A stretch of DNA of 64,000 nt from Jeotgalibaca ciconiae (GTDB taxonomy: Bacteria; Bacillota; Bacilli; Lactobacillales; Aerococcaceae): contig NZ_CP034465.1 in the NCBI RefSeq assembly GCF_003955755.1, positions 496,001 through 560,000 of the forward strand, read 5' to 3'. A model generated the notes under the pieces. That model ran no database searches and was not told the DNA's origin. It was given only the letters and a program-made list of their open reading frames with translations. Numbering within the stretch: position 1 is the first letter of the stretch; the number at the start of each line of letters is the position of its first letter. The position numbers and the translations under genes are program-made. Below are positions 27,388 through 37,196 of this stretch, piece by piece.

Positions 27388-27440
27388 TTCTTATAATTAG
27401 TGTAACGAAAAATTTAATTACTTGCAAAGCATATGTCTTT

Positions 27441-30107
27441 TTACTTCAATTGAGATCGATGCTTATAAACTAGTAAAACGAATCCAATAAAACTTAACAA
27501 CATTCCGGTTCTTAATAAGGGTGTCTGATACTGTAGCACAACTTCTGATTTACCAGATGAAAGAGGTACACCAATAAAACCTAAATTCGTTTTTACTGTA
27601 TCAATTTTTTCGCCGTTGATACTTGCTTTCCAACCTTTTGTATAAGGAATCGATAGTACAAGCAAGCCGGGATTATCTTGTTGTATCATTCCTTCAATTC
27701 TTTCATTATCAAATGTATGTAGCTTTAATGCATTGTCCCATTTTTGAGAAGCAACTTTTTCATCTTCTTCTTGTGATACGGGTAGTGCATACAATGTCAC
27801 ATTTTCCACTTCGTAATGACCGGTATCGTCAAACTGAATCGTTAGTTCATCTTCCACTTCTTCCACATATCCCATATTGAAAAGCATCGTTTCACGATGA
27901 AAATAAGAACTAAAACTGTATTGATCGGATTGCCCAATACTCTTTTCTAAATCGCCCATTTTTACTCTTGTCCAGTAGCTTGTATCTTCTTGATTTAAAA
28001 GAGTATGATCTTCATATGGTTCGTATTGTAAGCCTTCCAAGTAAACAAATAATTCTTTCCCAATTAATTCTTTAGAATCTAACATTTTTAATGTAACTTG
28101 TGCTTTCTCTTCTGTAACTTCAAAGGAATTACCTTCTTGTTCTGACAAATTTTCCCTCTCTACTACTTCAAATGGAATAATATCGACTCCTATCTCCTCA
28201 TCAAAAAGGTGCAAGCCTGCAATTTCAATTTCGTCGTCCAAAACAATTCCCTTTGCTAAAAAAGCTTCTTTTTCAATGGGATTCAATTTCGCAAATCGCG
28301 AGTAAGGAAGATAAGTATTTTCTACATATGCGAATGGATAGGCATTTTTTGTTTCAGCAACTACATAACCATCTTTCTCATGAATGATGTCATACCCTTC
28401 AGGAAGGTAAGCCACATTCTCTTGGTTCGTCAGTATAAAGCGCACTCCAAGTAAATGATTCACGATGCGATGGCCATCGAACCCATTCCGAAGAGGCTGA
28501 ATTAATTGGAAGCTTCCAACTTCCAGTTCTTCCGCGAACTGAGAAATATCTCCATCCGTAATTGAGAGGTAAGAGTTCAGTCCCATCAAATTCAAGTACG
28601 TAAATTGATTCTTCACATGATTGTCTCTTGAAGTAACCCCTACTCGATACCATTCATTTTGTGGCAAATTTTTTTCTAACCCAGCGAATAAGTCTGCATA
28701 AGACTCTTCTGCTTTGCCGTAATCAAGCATGGTGTTCATGGTATTTCTGCCAATCGGATAATAAAATGCCATTGCATTCCCGGCCATATTTATGGCAACA
28801 AAAATAAGCAATAAATTCGTAGCATTTCCCTTTTTTACACGATGCTCCCAAATCAACAAGCTCCACAAAATCCAACCAATTACTATCGGTAACGAGAAAA
28901 CTAATAAATCTCCATAAACAAGCATAGCAGCGATATACAAAATGGTAAAAAAGAGTAAGCCTCCGCTCATCCAGTAAAATTCTTTTTTCTTCATTCTTTC
29001 TCGTTCTTCCAAAAAACGTCCACTAGCGATCGCAAGATAAAAAGGGATAGCAAAAGTAAAGCGATTATAAGGACCGGCGAATCCATTCATAACGGAACCA
29101 AAGAATGGCATGAGCGTGAAGATTCCCAATATCAGCAACACAGTCAAAAGAGCTGGATCGTGTCTCCTTCTCTTCCATAGAAAAAACAAGGAAAATAAAG
29201 TAAAAATAGAGAAGCCACCCACTGTCCAGAAAGCAGACCCTGGCGTAAAAAAATTTACTAGAAGTAACCCATAATATTCAAGTGGATAATAGAGTAGAGA
29301 AGTGGCTGTACCTTCTGGACTTCGAGAAGCATTTAAAAATCCTCCTGCTATCGGAAGAAAAATAACAGCTGAAAGCATCACTCCAATTAAATACGATAAA
29401 ACACATTGCCAAATCATTCGAAAGGTTTCTCTCCAAGAATGAAACCCATACAAAAAACCATAACGTACCATACCATATAACAACACCAGTAAGGTTAATT
29501 TATAAAAAAAGTAAAAGTTTGCGATAGCACTAACTGCTACCATAACAGTGAAAAGCGCAGCTGATTCTTTGCGCAATATTTTTTCTACACCTAAACAAAG
29601 CAATGGATACCAAACGAGCGGCAAGAGAAAAAAAGGGTGCCGTGTTACATTATAAATTGCATAATGGCTGAAGGCGTACATGATCGCTCCCAATACCCCT
29701 GCTTTATGAGATAATTTTATTTTTTGAGCATAAAATAAAAAGCTCGCTCCAATACACCACAAACGTGCTAGAAGTAGAAGATGATAAGCTAATTCACGTA
29801 AAGATTCAGGAAAAAGGATTCCTAAATAAACGAAGGGATCCCCAACTACATAATAACCATAAGAAATTAAGGTATCAGCACCCATACCGATTGTCCAATC
29901 CCAAAATGCAAAACCATTTCCCGCCAGCAATCCTTGTAATTTTCCTACATAATCATAAAACAGCTGATAATGCTGTGAAAAGCCATCTCCTTGCCAGATA
30001 AAGGAAGTACCTGTCATCATAAAGTATCCATAAATAAATAGAACCATTCCCATAAAAAACAAGGTGTATAAAAGCCATGTACGTTTTTGAATGGGTTGCA
30101 TTTCCAT
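27441..30107 (-). CDS. yfhO: YfhO-family membrane glycosyltransferase
   Basis: 888 aa. About 13 transmembrane segments in the first 440 residues (GDGFSQHYQLFYDYVGKL near 40 is the conserved GT-C-like loop), a large extracytoplasmic beta-rich domain, and one C-terminal membrane helix (LLSFIGFVLLVYK). In Bacillus YfhO is thought to transfer GlcNAc from undecaprenyl phosphate onto lipoteichoic acid outside the cell. The two genes upstream encode the matching CsbB and GtcA proteins. Start ATG follows GAGGTG, adjacent to the gtcA stop. Confidence 0.9.
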   Translation of the reverse strand: MEMQPIQKRTWLLYTLFFMGMVLFIYGYFMMTGTSFIWQGDGFSQHYQLFYDYVGKLQGLLAGNGFAFWDWTIGMGADTLISYGYYVVGDPFVYLGILFPESLRELAYHLLLLARLWCIGASFLFYAQKIKLSHKAGVLGAIMYAFSHYAIYNVTRHPFFLLPLVWYPLLCLGVEKILRKESAALFTVMVAVSAIANFYFFYKLTLLVLLYGMVRYGFLYGFHSWRETFRMIWQCVLSYLIGVMLSAVIFLPIAGGFLNASRSPEGTATSLLYYPLEYYGLLLVNFFTPGSAFWTVGGFSIFTLFSLFFLWKRRRHDPALLTVLLILGIFTLMPFFGSVMNGFAGPYNRFTFAIPFYLAIASGRFLEERERMKKKEFYWMSGGLLFFTILYIAAMLVYGDLLVFSLPIVIGWILWSLLIWEHRVKKGNATNLLLIFVAINMAGNAMAFYYPIGRNTMNTMLDYGKAEESYADLFAGLEKNLPQNEWYRVGVTSRDNHVKNQFTYLNLMGLNSYLSITDGDISQFAEELEVGSFQLIQPLRNGFDGHRIVNHLLGVRFILTNQENVAYLPEGYDIIHEKDGYVVAETKNAYPFAYVENTYLPYSRFAKLNPIEKEAFLAKGIVLDDEIEIAGLHLFDEEIGVDIIPFEVVERENLSEQEGNSFEVTEEKAQVTLKMLDSKELIGKELFVYLEGLQYEPYEDHTLLNQEDTSYWTRVKMGDLEKSIGQSDQYSFSSYFHRETMLFNMGYVEEVEDELTIQFDDTGHYEVENVTLYALPVSQEEDEKVASQKWDNALKLHTFDNERIEGMIQQDNPGLLVLSIPYTKGWKASINGEKIDTVKTNLGFIGVPLSSGKSEVVLQYQTPLLRTGMLLSFIGFVLLVYKHRSQLK

Positions 30108-30109
30108 GC

Positions 30110-30529
30110 TTACACCTCATTTCGCTTAAAAATAATAAGTTTACTAAATAAGTAATTAAGAACAAGCACAATGAACTGAGTAAGTATTTTTGCCATATTG
30201 GTTTCAACAAATAAGATATCAACTAAAAGCCACATACTTGCCATATCAAAAAAACCTGATACTAAACGAAAACCGACAAAAAGATAAAATTCTCGAAAAG
30301 ATTCTTTAAAAGTAGCGGGTTTTGATTTAAAGACAAACTTTTTGTTCGTATAAAAAGCAAACAAAATAGATAAAATAATAGCAATAGCATTGGCAATTAA
30401 ATACGGTATATTCATCAAAGTCTCTAATACAAAGAAGACAACAATGTTTACCAGTGTCGTTAACGCGCCAAATATAATATAATCAATCCATTCTTGATTA
30501 CGAATATAAAATTTCTTGAGTTGCTTCAT
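30110..30529 (-). CDS. gtcA: GtrA/GtcA-family flippase-like membrane protein
   Basis: 139 aa with four membrane helices and the motif FAFYTNKKFVFKS between helices 2 and 3. GtcA proteins are thought to move undecaprenyl-phosphate sugars across the membrane. Its ATG overlaps the csbB stop as TAATG, so translation is coupled. Middle gene of csbB-gtcA-yfhO. Confidence 0.93.
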   Translation of the reverse strand: MKQLKKFYIRNQEWIDYIIFGALTTLVNIVVFFVLETLMNIPYLIANAIAIILSILFAFYTNKKFVFKSKPATFKESFREFYLFVGFRLVSGFFDMASMWLLVDILFVETNMAKILTQFIVLVLNYLFSKLIIFKRNEV

Positions 30530-31494
30530 TATTCTATTCCATCCTTATCATCCGTTTCTATTGACTCATCTTCAGAAGTTTCTCGAATAAAATAGGGAGG
30601 TCTTCTTTTTGTTTCTACAAAGACTCTTCCTAAATATTCACCGATCACACCTAATGAAATCAACTGAATTCCCCCTAGAAATAAAATCGCTGCCAACAAA
30701 GTAGGATATCCAGCAACATCTGTTCCAAACAAAAATGTTTTTCCAATTTCAAATGCTAAAAAAAGAAAAGCGATAAAAGAAATAAAGAAACCAATATAAG
30801 ACCAAATTTTTAGCGGCACAGTACTGTAAGAAGTGATGCCATCCATCGCCAATTTAAATAAATTTGACCAACTCCATTTAGTCACTCCTGCTGCCCTTTC
30901 ATCTGCAACGTATTGGATTTCTTTTTTCTTAAAACCAATCCAGCCATACATCCCTTTTGTATAGCGCTCATTTTCGCGGATTTGCTTCAATGCATCAATA
31001 CATTTTCGATCCAGCAATCGGAAATCGCCGGCTTGAGGATAGACTTTTGTAGGAGACATTTTGTCGATCACTTTGTAAAATATTTTGGAGGTCCATTCTT
31101 TTCGACGTGTTTCACCATCACGTTTTTTACGGATTGCGTAGACATCTTCATACCCCTGCTCCCACCACTGTATCATTTCCGGAATTGTTTCTGGCGGTTG
31201 TTGCAGATCTGCATCCAAAATAATCACTGCATCACCTCTAGCGTTGTCAAAACCAGCCAACATAGCAGTTTCTTTCCCAAAATTACGAGACAGATCCATA
31301 TAACGGATTCTTGAATCCTGTATCTTCTGTTTTTTTAAAATTTCTAATGTTTGATCAGAACTTCCATCATTAATAAATAAATATTCAAATGCATATTGAG
31401 GAATTGAACGCGTCACTTTATTTAACCGTTCCATTAATTGCGGCAATACTTCTTCTTCATTATAAGCTGGAATTAAAATGGTTATTTTCTTCAT
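30529..31494 (-). CDS. csbB: GT2 undecaprenyl-phosphate glycosyltransferase
   Basis: 321 aa. Cytoplasmic GT2 domain (ILIPAYNEEEVLPQL, NDGSSDQT, metal-binding LDADLQQPPE) followed by two C-terminal membrane helices and an acidic tail. It belongs to the DPM1-like/GtrB/CsbB group that loads a sugar onto undecaprenyl phosphate. First gene of the three-gene unit. In Bacillus the sugar is GlcNAc; here it is inferred. Confidence 0.92.
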   Translation of the reverse strand: MKKITILIPAYNEEEVLPQLMERLNKVTRSIPQYAFEYLFINDGSSDQTLEILKKQKIQDSRIRYMDLSRNFGKETAMLAGFDNARGDAVIILDADLQQPPETIPEMIQWWEQGYEDVYAIRKKRDGETRRKEWTSKIFYKVIDKMSPTKVYPQAGDFRLLDRKCIDALKQIRENERYTKGMYGWIGFKKKEIQYVADERAAGVTKWSWSNLFKLAMDGITSYSTVPLKIWSYIGFFISFIAFLFLAFEIGKTFLFGTDVAGYPTLLAAILFLGGIQLISLGVIGEYLGRVFVETKRRPPYFIRETSEDESIETDDKDGIE

Positions 31495-31640
31495 ACGTTT
31501 GCTCTCCCCTCTTATAGAAATTATACCGAAGAAAAAAACTACCGTCTAATTTCAGAGGTTTCACAGCTGTTTGTTTTATGAACTCAGAAAATTTTACTCT
31601 GACTCACAAAAATAAAATAAAGCTAGAAGAATTTGGGAAA

Positions 31641-31790
31641 TTTATCAGGGAAAACAAGGTATTTAAATGCGGGCTTTCCTTGATATCGATTACTTATCAG
31701 GGAAAAGTGACGATAAAAATCAAGACTTTCCTTGATAAATTGATTTTATCAGGCAAAGCAGGCAAATTAATAGTTCCTTTTACCTGATGA
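31641..31790 (+). repeat. Triple hairpin array, locus 2
   Basis: Three hairpins start at about 31641, 31693 and 31744 (spacing 52 and 51). Arms: TTATCAGGGAAA against TTTCCTTGATA(A) twice, then TTATCAGGCAAAG against CCTTTTACCTGATGA. The sequence between arms differs in each. Lies upstream of csbB and downstream of copB, with no coding potential I believe. Confidence 0.8.
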
Positions 31791-31842
31791 ACTCCAAAAT
31801 AAGAAAAATAGGATAGTCCCGGAGACATTGAAGGCATAAAAA

Positions 31843-32014
31843 GGGGCCGGGAAAAAATTCCCGGCCCTCTAGTATTAACGAATAATAGTGGTGTAAACGT
31901 GCTCAAAAAGGCAGATCCGACATCCACTTCACGAATCATGCGCGGATGGTCTTCGTCCATCCTGTGCTTATTCGTTCCAGTGATTCGGATCTAAACGCCT
32001 TTTTTCCCACTCTC
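31843..32014 (+). repeat. ~172-bp structured repeat family 1, copy B
   Basis: GGCCGGGAA, loop, TTCCCGGCC at the left end, then AAAAAGGC-AGATCCGA paired with TCGGATCT-AAAC-GCCTTTTT. Relative to copies A and C (AGCCCCGA/TCGGGGCT), both arms changed in step, which argues for a selected fold. The central hairpin is GGATGG/CCATCC. It ends 21 bp from the copB stop. Confidence 0.88.
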
Positions 32015-32034
32015 TATTTTGCGTATTAAAAATT

Positions 32035-34107
32035 TTATTTCTTGTCTAGTTTCAGTAGCATGGCGTTAATCGCTACAATAACAGTAGATAGAGACATCAG
32101 AATGGCTCCAACTGCCGGGCTTATTGAAATGCCGATTGGTGCTAGAACACCTGCGGCCAATGGAATCGCGATAAAGTTGTAACCCGCTCCCCAAAGTAGA
32201 TTTTCATTCATTTTTCGCGTTGTTTTATTGGCTAATTCAATAAATGACTCGATATCTCCAGGATCCGATTGGGTCAAAACAACATCTGCGGAATCAAGAG
32301 CCACTTGTGTACCTGCTCCAACCGCAACTCCAACGTCTGCTAGAGCAAGCGAAGGTGCATCATTTACACCATCTCCAACCATGATGACCGTTTTTCCTTC
32401 ATTTTTTAGTTGTTCGATCAAGTTATATTTATCTTGTGGGGACTGACTAGCGCGATAATTAATTCCTAATTCTTCTGCTACCCCTTGTGCTGCAGTTTCG
32501 TTATCTCCCGTGGCCATTAGAGGTTCAATTCCATATGATTTTAAAGCTTCAACCAATTCTTTACTGCTTTCTTTTAATTCATCTCCCAAAGCTACCGAAC
32601 CAATCGCTTTATCATCTTCTATTAAAACACTCAAAGTAGCACCTTTTGGAATTTCAATCATTAAATCTTTTCCATAAGCTTTTTGGCTAATCAAACGATA
32701 GTGCTTGCCATTTGCCCTGCCTTCAATACCACTTCCTGAAATGACTTCCATTTCATCAAAGTTAACAGCTTTAATACTTTTCTCTTCTGCATGTTTTACA
32801 ATCGACTGGGCGATAGGATGACTGGATCCACCTTCTAGTCCAGCCATTATTGCGGTAATTTCATCAACTGAATATTGATCATTAACTACTCCAACATCTA
32901 ACACTTTAAATTCGCCCGTTGTTAAAGTACCCGTTTTATCCAGAACCATAATATCGGCTTTTTTAGCTAACTCCAATGCTTCTCGATTCTTCACTAATAG
33001 TCCCCGACTTGCTCCCAGACTTGTACTTCTCGCAACGACAAGAGGAATCGCTAAACCGAGTGCATGAGGACAAGCGATGACTAATGTCGTTACGGTAAAT
33101 AAAACGGCCGTTTCAATATCTGCAACAAATATCCATACCAGGTACGCAATTATTGCTGCTATTACAGCGATATAAAACAACCAGCCAGCAACTTTGCTTG
33201 CCATATTTTCTGCCCGTGACGGTTGATTATTTGCTTGGCTGATCAATGTTTGCACTTGAGAAATAAAGGATTTGTCTCCTGTTTCTTTCACTTCAATGTA
33301 CAAAACACCTTCTCCATTTGTTGAACCACCAATCGCTTCGTCACCTTTTTGTTTTTCTATTGGTTTCGATTCTCCAGTCAAGAGAGCTTCATTGACCCTT
33401 GATTCCCCGCGAACAATTTTCCCATCTGCTGGAATATTTTCCCCTGCCTGTACACGAACTACATCACCCACTTGTAGTTCGGAAATGGAACGCGTTTCAA
33501 TCGAATCATCTTCTAACACTACATGAGCATCTTTGGGCAATAATTCAGCCAAAGATTGTTGGGCATCTCCGGCATCACCAACTGCTTTCATCTCAATCCA
33601 ATGTCCCAAAAGCATAATTAAGATTAACGAAGCGAACTCAAAGAAGAAATCCATTACGTGTTCGCCGGTTAGGTAGTAGGCTATGACTGCGTAAACACTG
33701 TAAACATAAGAAACGGAGACTCCTAACGTAATTAATGCCATCATGCCCGGTGCTTTTTGCTTAAATTCATCTAACGCTCCTTGGTAAAATGGCTTCCCTC
33801 CATAAACCAGTAAAATGGTTGATAAAATTACTACCAAAATATCTGAGTACGGAAACGTAAACTGGAATGGCAAGGTCACTCCCATCATCGGTGATAAAAT
33901 TAAAATTGGAATTCCCAATGGCAATGATTTCAGCAAAATTTCCTTAAAGTTGCCATGATGATGATGATGCTCATGTCCGCCTTCGTGGTTATGATGGTCA
34001 TGTTCTTCATGATGATTAGTGTGACGGTGTCCCTCGTGCTGTTCATGATTAGCGTGATGATGTTGGTCGTGATGTTGGTGATCATGATTCTTTTCTTTTG
34101 TTTTCAA
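32035..34107 (-). CDS. copB: CopB-type copper-exporting P1B ATPase
   Basis: 690 aa. A 52-residue His-rich cytoplasmic N-terminus (HDHQHHDQHHHANHEQH), then the P-type ATPase core: TGES, CPH metal motif in IACPHALGLAIP (the P1B-3 CopB signature rather than CPC), phosphorylation site DKTGTLTT and hinge GDGVNDAPSL. Exports copper or silver. Start TTG 34107 is eight bases after AAGGAGG; no better ATG exists. A CopY box lies just upstream. copY, copA and copZ are not in the window. Confidence 0.95.
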   Translation of the reverse strand: MKTKEKNHDHQHHDQHHHANHEQHEGHRHTNHHEEHDHHNHEGGHEHHHHHGNFKEILLKSLPLGIPILILSPMMGVTLPFQFTFPYSDILVVILSTILLVYGGKPFYQGALDEFKQKAPGMMALITLGVSVSYVYSVYAVIAYYLTGEHVMDFFFEFASLILIMLLGHWIEMKAVGDAGDAQQSLAELLPKDAHVVLEDDSIETRSISELQVGDVVRVQAGENIPADGKIVRGESRVNEALLTGESKPIEKQKGDEAIGGSTNGEGVLYIEVKETGDKSFISQVQTLISQANNQPSRAENMASKVAGWLFYIAVIAAIIAYLVWIFVADIETAVLFTVTTLVIACPHALGLAIPLVVARSTSLGASRGLLVKNREALELAKKADIMVLDKTGTLTTGEFKVLDVGVVNDQYSVDEITAIMAGLEGGSSHPIAQSIVKHAEEKSIKAVNFDEMEVISGSGIEGRANGKHYRLISQKAYGKDLMIEIPKGATLSVLIEDDKAIGSVALGDELKESSKELVEALKSYGIEPLMATGDNETAAQGVAEELGINYRASQSPQDKYNLIEQLKNEGKTVIMVGDGVNDAPSLALADVGVAVGAGTQVALDSADVVLTQSDPGDIESFIELANKTTRKMNENLLWGAGYNFIAIPLAAGVLAPIGISISPAVGAILMSLSTVIVAINAMLLKLDKK

Positions 34108-34126
34108 TTTAATTCCTCCTTAATTC

Positions 34127-34142
34127 GTTTACAACTGTAAAC
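34127..34142 (-). promoter_or_regulatory. CopY-type operator upstream of copB
   Basis: GTTTACAACTGTAAAC, containing TACAnnTGTA, 19 bp before the TTG start. The only 16-mer of this kind besides the ydhK box that I noticed. Confidence 0.88.
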
Positions 34143-34276
34143 GTAAGCTCTATTTTAGTTTAACACAGCTATAGAAGATGTCAAATCATTCGCATGGATT
34201 CTAAGAAAACATAGAATTATTTTCCGTATGATACTTTCTCTTTTCTCTGTTTTGAGAAAAAGCAGTTTTATTGCTG

Positions 34277-34488
34277 ACTATTAGAAAAGCGGACAAGTCC
34301 GCTTTGGCCTATGAAAAAATAGGAAATTTGACCCTGAATTGTCAGGAGACTTCACGCTTCAGCGGGTTAGTCGAATGATATGCGTTAGCGAGCAGCGAAG
34401 CGCGCAATGGGGCAAATTTATCTTTTTTTCACTAGGCCAGGACTTAGGAGCTAGACATTGATGGCTGAACTTATAATTCCCTAGTATA
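34277..34488 (+). repeat. ~213-bp foldback repeat family 2, copy 2
   Basis: Starts ACTATTAGAAAAGCGGAC(AA)GTCCGC and ends CCCTAGTATA. CAAGTCC...GGCCTATGAAAAAA...AAATTTG in the left half pairs with CAAATTT...TTTTTTCACTAGGCC...GGACTTG in the right half, around an inner CGCTTC/GAAGCG stem. Its right end touches the A tract of the next terminator. Confidence 0.9.
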
Positions 34489-34530
34489 CAAAAAAAGCCC
34501 CAAAGAATTTTACATACAAATTCTTCGGGA
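34489..34530 (-). terminator. Terminator of the aldo/keto reductase gene
   Basis: Minus strand CCCGAAGAATTT, loop, AAATTCTTTGGGG, CTTTTTTT directly at the end of the foldback repeat. Confidence 0.88.
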
Positions 34531-34536
34531 CTTATT

Positions 34537-35385
34537 TTAAACAAACTCTTCGTATTCTGCTGGATCTTGATCTTCAATCCGTCCATCTGGTTTTGTCAAT
34601 TTGGCAATCTGGTTCATTTCATCTTGTGATAATTCGAAATCAAAAACAGCTAAATTTTCTTTTTGATGCTCGTGATTTCCAGACCTTACAATTGGCAAGT
34701 TTCCTAATTGAATATTCCAACGGACAATGACTTGCGCCGCCGTCTTTTTATGTTGCTTTGCAATCGCTAAAATCGTTTCATCTTCTAAAACGTCATTTTT
34801 TTCTCTTCCGAACGGACTCCATGACTCTGTGATGATTCCCTTTTTCGCGTGATATTCACGCAGCTCTTCTTGATTGAAGTAAGGATGTAATTCAATCTGA
34901 TTGGTTGCTGGTGTTACACCCGTTTCTTCTATTATACGATCCAGATGTTCTGGAAGGAAATTCGAAACGCCAATCGTTCGAATCAAACCGAATTTTTGTG
35001 CATCAATCAATGCTTTCCACGCATCTACATACATACCAACCTTTGGATTAGGCCAATGAATTAAATATTTATCAAAGTAATCCAAACCTATTCGATATGC
35101 CTGTTCCTGAATCATCAAAATAGCCTCATCATGTGCGTGATGGCTTCCCGGCAATTTAGAACTGATGATAAATTCTTCGCGCGGGATTCCAGAACGTCGA
35201 ATTGCTTCTCCGACCGTTCCTTCATTTTCATAATTTGTCGAGGTATCTATCAAGCGATAACCAAGATTAAATGCGCTTAACAACTCATTGACTCCTGTTG
35301 CACCTTTTAACGAAATAGTTCCTAATCCTACAGCTGGCAGCTTGCTTCCATCATTCAACGTAACTTTTGGTATCTTTTTATGCAT
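34537..35385 (-). CDS. Aldo/keto reductase
   Basis: 282 aa NADPH-dependent TIM barrel. Catalytic tetrad: Asp and Tyr in IDTSTNYENE, Lys in IISSKLPG, His in YLIHWPN. GVSNFLPEHL and the C-terminal SGNHEHQKENLAVFDF cofactor segment are typical. Similar to the second reductase at 60106, but the two are clearly divergent. Substrate unknown. Monocistronic. Confidence 0.93.
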   Translation of the reverse strand: MHKKIPKVTLNDGSKLPAVGLGTISLKGATGVNELLSAFNLGYRLIDTSTNYENEGTVGEAIRRSGIPREEFIISSKLPGSHHAHDEAILMIQEQAYRIGLDYFDKYLIHWPNPKVGMYVDAWKALIDAQKFGLIRTIGVSNFLPEHLDRIIEETGVTPATNQIELHPYFNQEELREYHAKKGIITESWSPFGREKNDVLEDETILAIAKQHKKTAAQVIVRWNIQLGNLPIVRSGNHEHQKENLAVFDFELSQDEMNQIAKLTKPDGRIEDQDPAEYEEFV

Positions 35386-35475
35386 TTCTCCATCATCCTT
35401 TCTGGATCTTTGCTCATCTACCTACACGTTTAGTATAACAAGCTGAGTGAAATATCAAAGTAATAACCCTTGTTT

Positions 35476-37194
35476 TTACTCAATCCATTCGGCTACTTTT
35501 TCCGGATTACTTTCAATCCAATTACGAGCAGCAGTTTTTGGATCAAGGCCTTCACTCATATCTAGCATGACGCTTTGCATATCTTCAACAGTCCAATGGA
35601 AATTATCAAGTACTTGATAAACTTCTGGCATATCTTCGTCAAATCCATCTCTTGTAAAGGTTCTGATTTCTTCTATCTCGCCCATCGCATTCAACGGATC
35701 TTCTAAAAATTTCAAATCATAATCGGCGAACATCCAGTGCGGCGTCCAACCGGTAACAATAATATCTTCCTGATTTTCGATTGCTTGACCAAGTTCTACT
35801 GTCATAGCTCCTGTTGATGAAGTACCAATCTTCCAATCACTCAGATTATCATAGATTTGTGGCAATTGTTGAGCCAATTCAGTTATTCCTGCGCCCGGCT
35901 CAATCCCAACAATATTTTTACCAGCTTCGTCTGTTAGATCTTCAATCGAATCGATATCCATATAAGTCGGTACAGCCAAGCCGTTTTGAGCGCCAATCAA
36001 GTTTGGACCCAAGTCCATCATCTGATCTCCGTAGCGCTCATATAAAGCACCTTGTGTTGTCGGCAACCAAGGTGCTACCGTTGCATCGGATTCTCCAGTT
36101 GCAACTGAGTTCCACATAACGGCATTGTCAAGATAAGTAATCGAAACATTATATCCTAAATCTTCTAATACTTCCGCTACTACATTTGCAGAAGCCATCT
36201 CGCTATCCCATTGCATACTCGCTAAGCTGACATTTTTGCTGCTGTCTTGTGTCACAGCAAAGTATACAGATCCACCAAGAATCAATAGAATCGCAGTAAC
36301 AGCTCCGATGAGTGTTACACGTCTTTTTTGTTTTGCTTTTGCCGGACTTAATGCTCTTCGCGGTTGATTCAAGTTCTGTGTGATGCGGTCGATAATAATC
36401 GCTAAGATTACTAAAGAAACACCACTAACGAATCCACTGCCAATTTCAGCACGTTGTAAAGCAGTCAGGACCCCTTCTCCTAAGCCGGGTGCTCCAATCA
36501 TAGATGCAGTAACAACCATTGATAATGCCAACATAGTTGTTTGATTGATTCCAGCAAAAATCGTTTCTTTTGCTAGAGGCAATTCTAACTTAAATAATTT
36601 CTGCCATCCGGTACTTCCAAATGATTCGGATGCTTCTGTTAAATCAGTTGGAACCTGACGAATTCCCAAATTCGTAAAACGTACAGTGGGAGGCAAGGCA
36701 AAGATTACAGAAGCAAATACTCCAGGAACCATACCAATTCCGAAGAAAGCAACTGCTGGAATTAAGTAAACAAAAGCTGGCATAGTTTGCATAAAATCAA
36801 GAATCGGAGTAATAATATCAAGAGCGATTTTGTTCTTCGCCATCAAAATCCCGAGTGGAATCCCAATAACAATGGATATCAAACTCGCTGCAATCACTAG
36901 GGTGACAGTATTCATTAAATTATTCCATAAACCTTGATTGTAGATAAACAACAATCCAACCAGGGTAAATACCGTTAAACCAATTTTCTTGCGAGACATA
37001 AAAAACATAAAAACTGTTAATAAAATGATAAATAAAAGTGGAGGGAACATTAGCAGTACTCCAGTCATTCCATTCATCATTGCTTCCCCAATCATTTGTA
37101 TAAAACTAAATAATCCAGAGAAAGTATTTGTTAACCATCGCGTTAATCCATCTACCAATTCAGCAACTGGCAATGGCATTTGTAAAAAATCCAT
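35476..37194 (-). CDS. opuAB: Glycine betaine ABC transporter, fused permease and substrate-binding protein
   Basis: 572 aa. Residues about 1-280 form the permease (EAA-like segment LGIRQVPTDLTEASESFGSTGWQKLFKLELP); after one more helix near 290-310 an OpuAC-type binding domain faces outward (GWTPHWMFADYDLKFLEDP with Trp residues for the betaine cage). This OpuABC/BusAB fusion is typical of lactic acid bacteria. It starts 2 bp after the ATPase gene. Restores turgor in high osmolarity. Confidence 0.95.
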   Translation of the reverse strand: MDFLQMPLPVAELVDGLTRWLTNTFSGLFSFIQMIGEAMMNGMTGVLLMFPPLLFIILLTVFMFFMSRKKIGLTVFTLVGLLFIYNQGLWNNLMNTVTLVIAASLISIVIGIPLGILMAKNKIALDIITPILDFMQTMPAFVYLIPAVAFFGIGMVPGVFASVIFALPPTVRFTNLGIRQVPTDLTEASESFGSTGWQKLFKLELPLAKETIFAGINQTTMLALSMVVTASMIGAPGLGEGVLTALQRAEIGSGFVSGVSLVILAIIIDRITQNLNQPRRALSPAKAKQKRRVTLIGAVTAILLILGGSVYFAVTQDSSKNVSLASMQWDSEMASANVVAEVLEDLGYNVSITYLDNAVMWNSVATGESDATVAPWLPTTQGALYERYGDQMMDLGPNLIGAQNGLAVPTYMDIDSIEDLTDEAGKNIVGIEPGAGITELAQQLPQIYDNLSDWKIGTSSTGAMTVELGQAIENQEDIIVTGWTPHWMFADYDLKFLEDPLNAMGEIEEIRTFTRDGFDEDMPEVYQVLDNFHWTVEDMQSVMLDMSEGLDPKTAARNWIESNPEKVAEWIE

Positions 37195-37196
37195 GA

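Noticed and set aside
31578-31787. 69-aa plus-strand ORF over the hairpin array
   Set aside because: It consists of alternating hairpin arms, has no ribosome binding site and its sequence is fully explained by the repeats.
33955-34140. Methionine-rich 61-aa plus-strand ORF
   Set aside because: It is the antisense shadow of the His-rich start of copB (CAT codons read as ATG).
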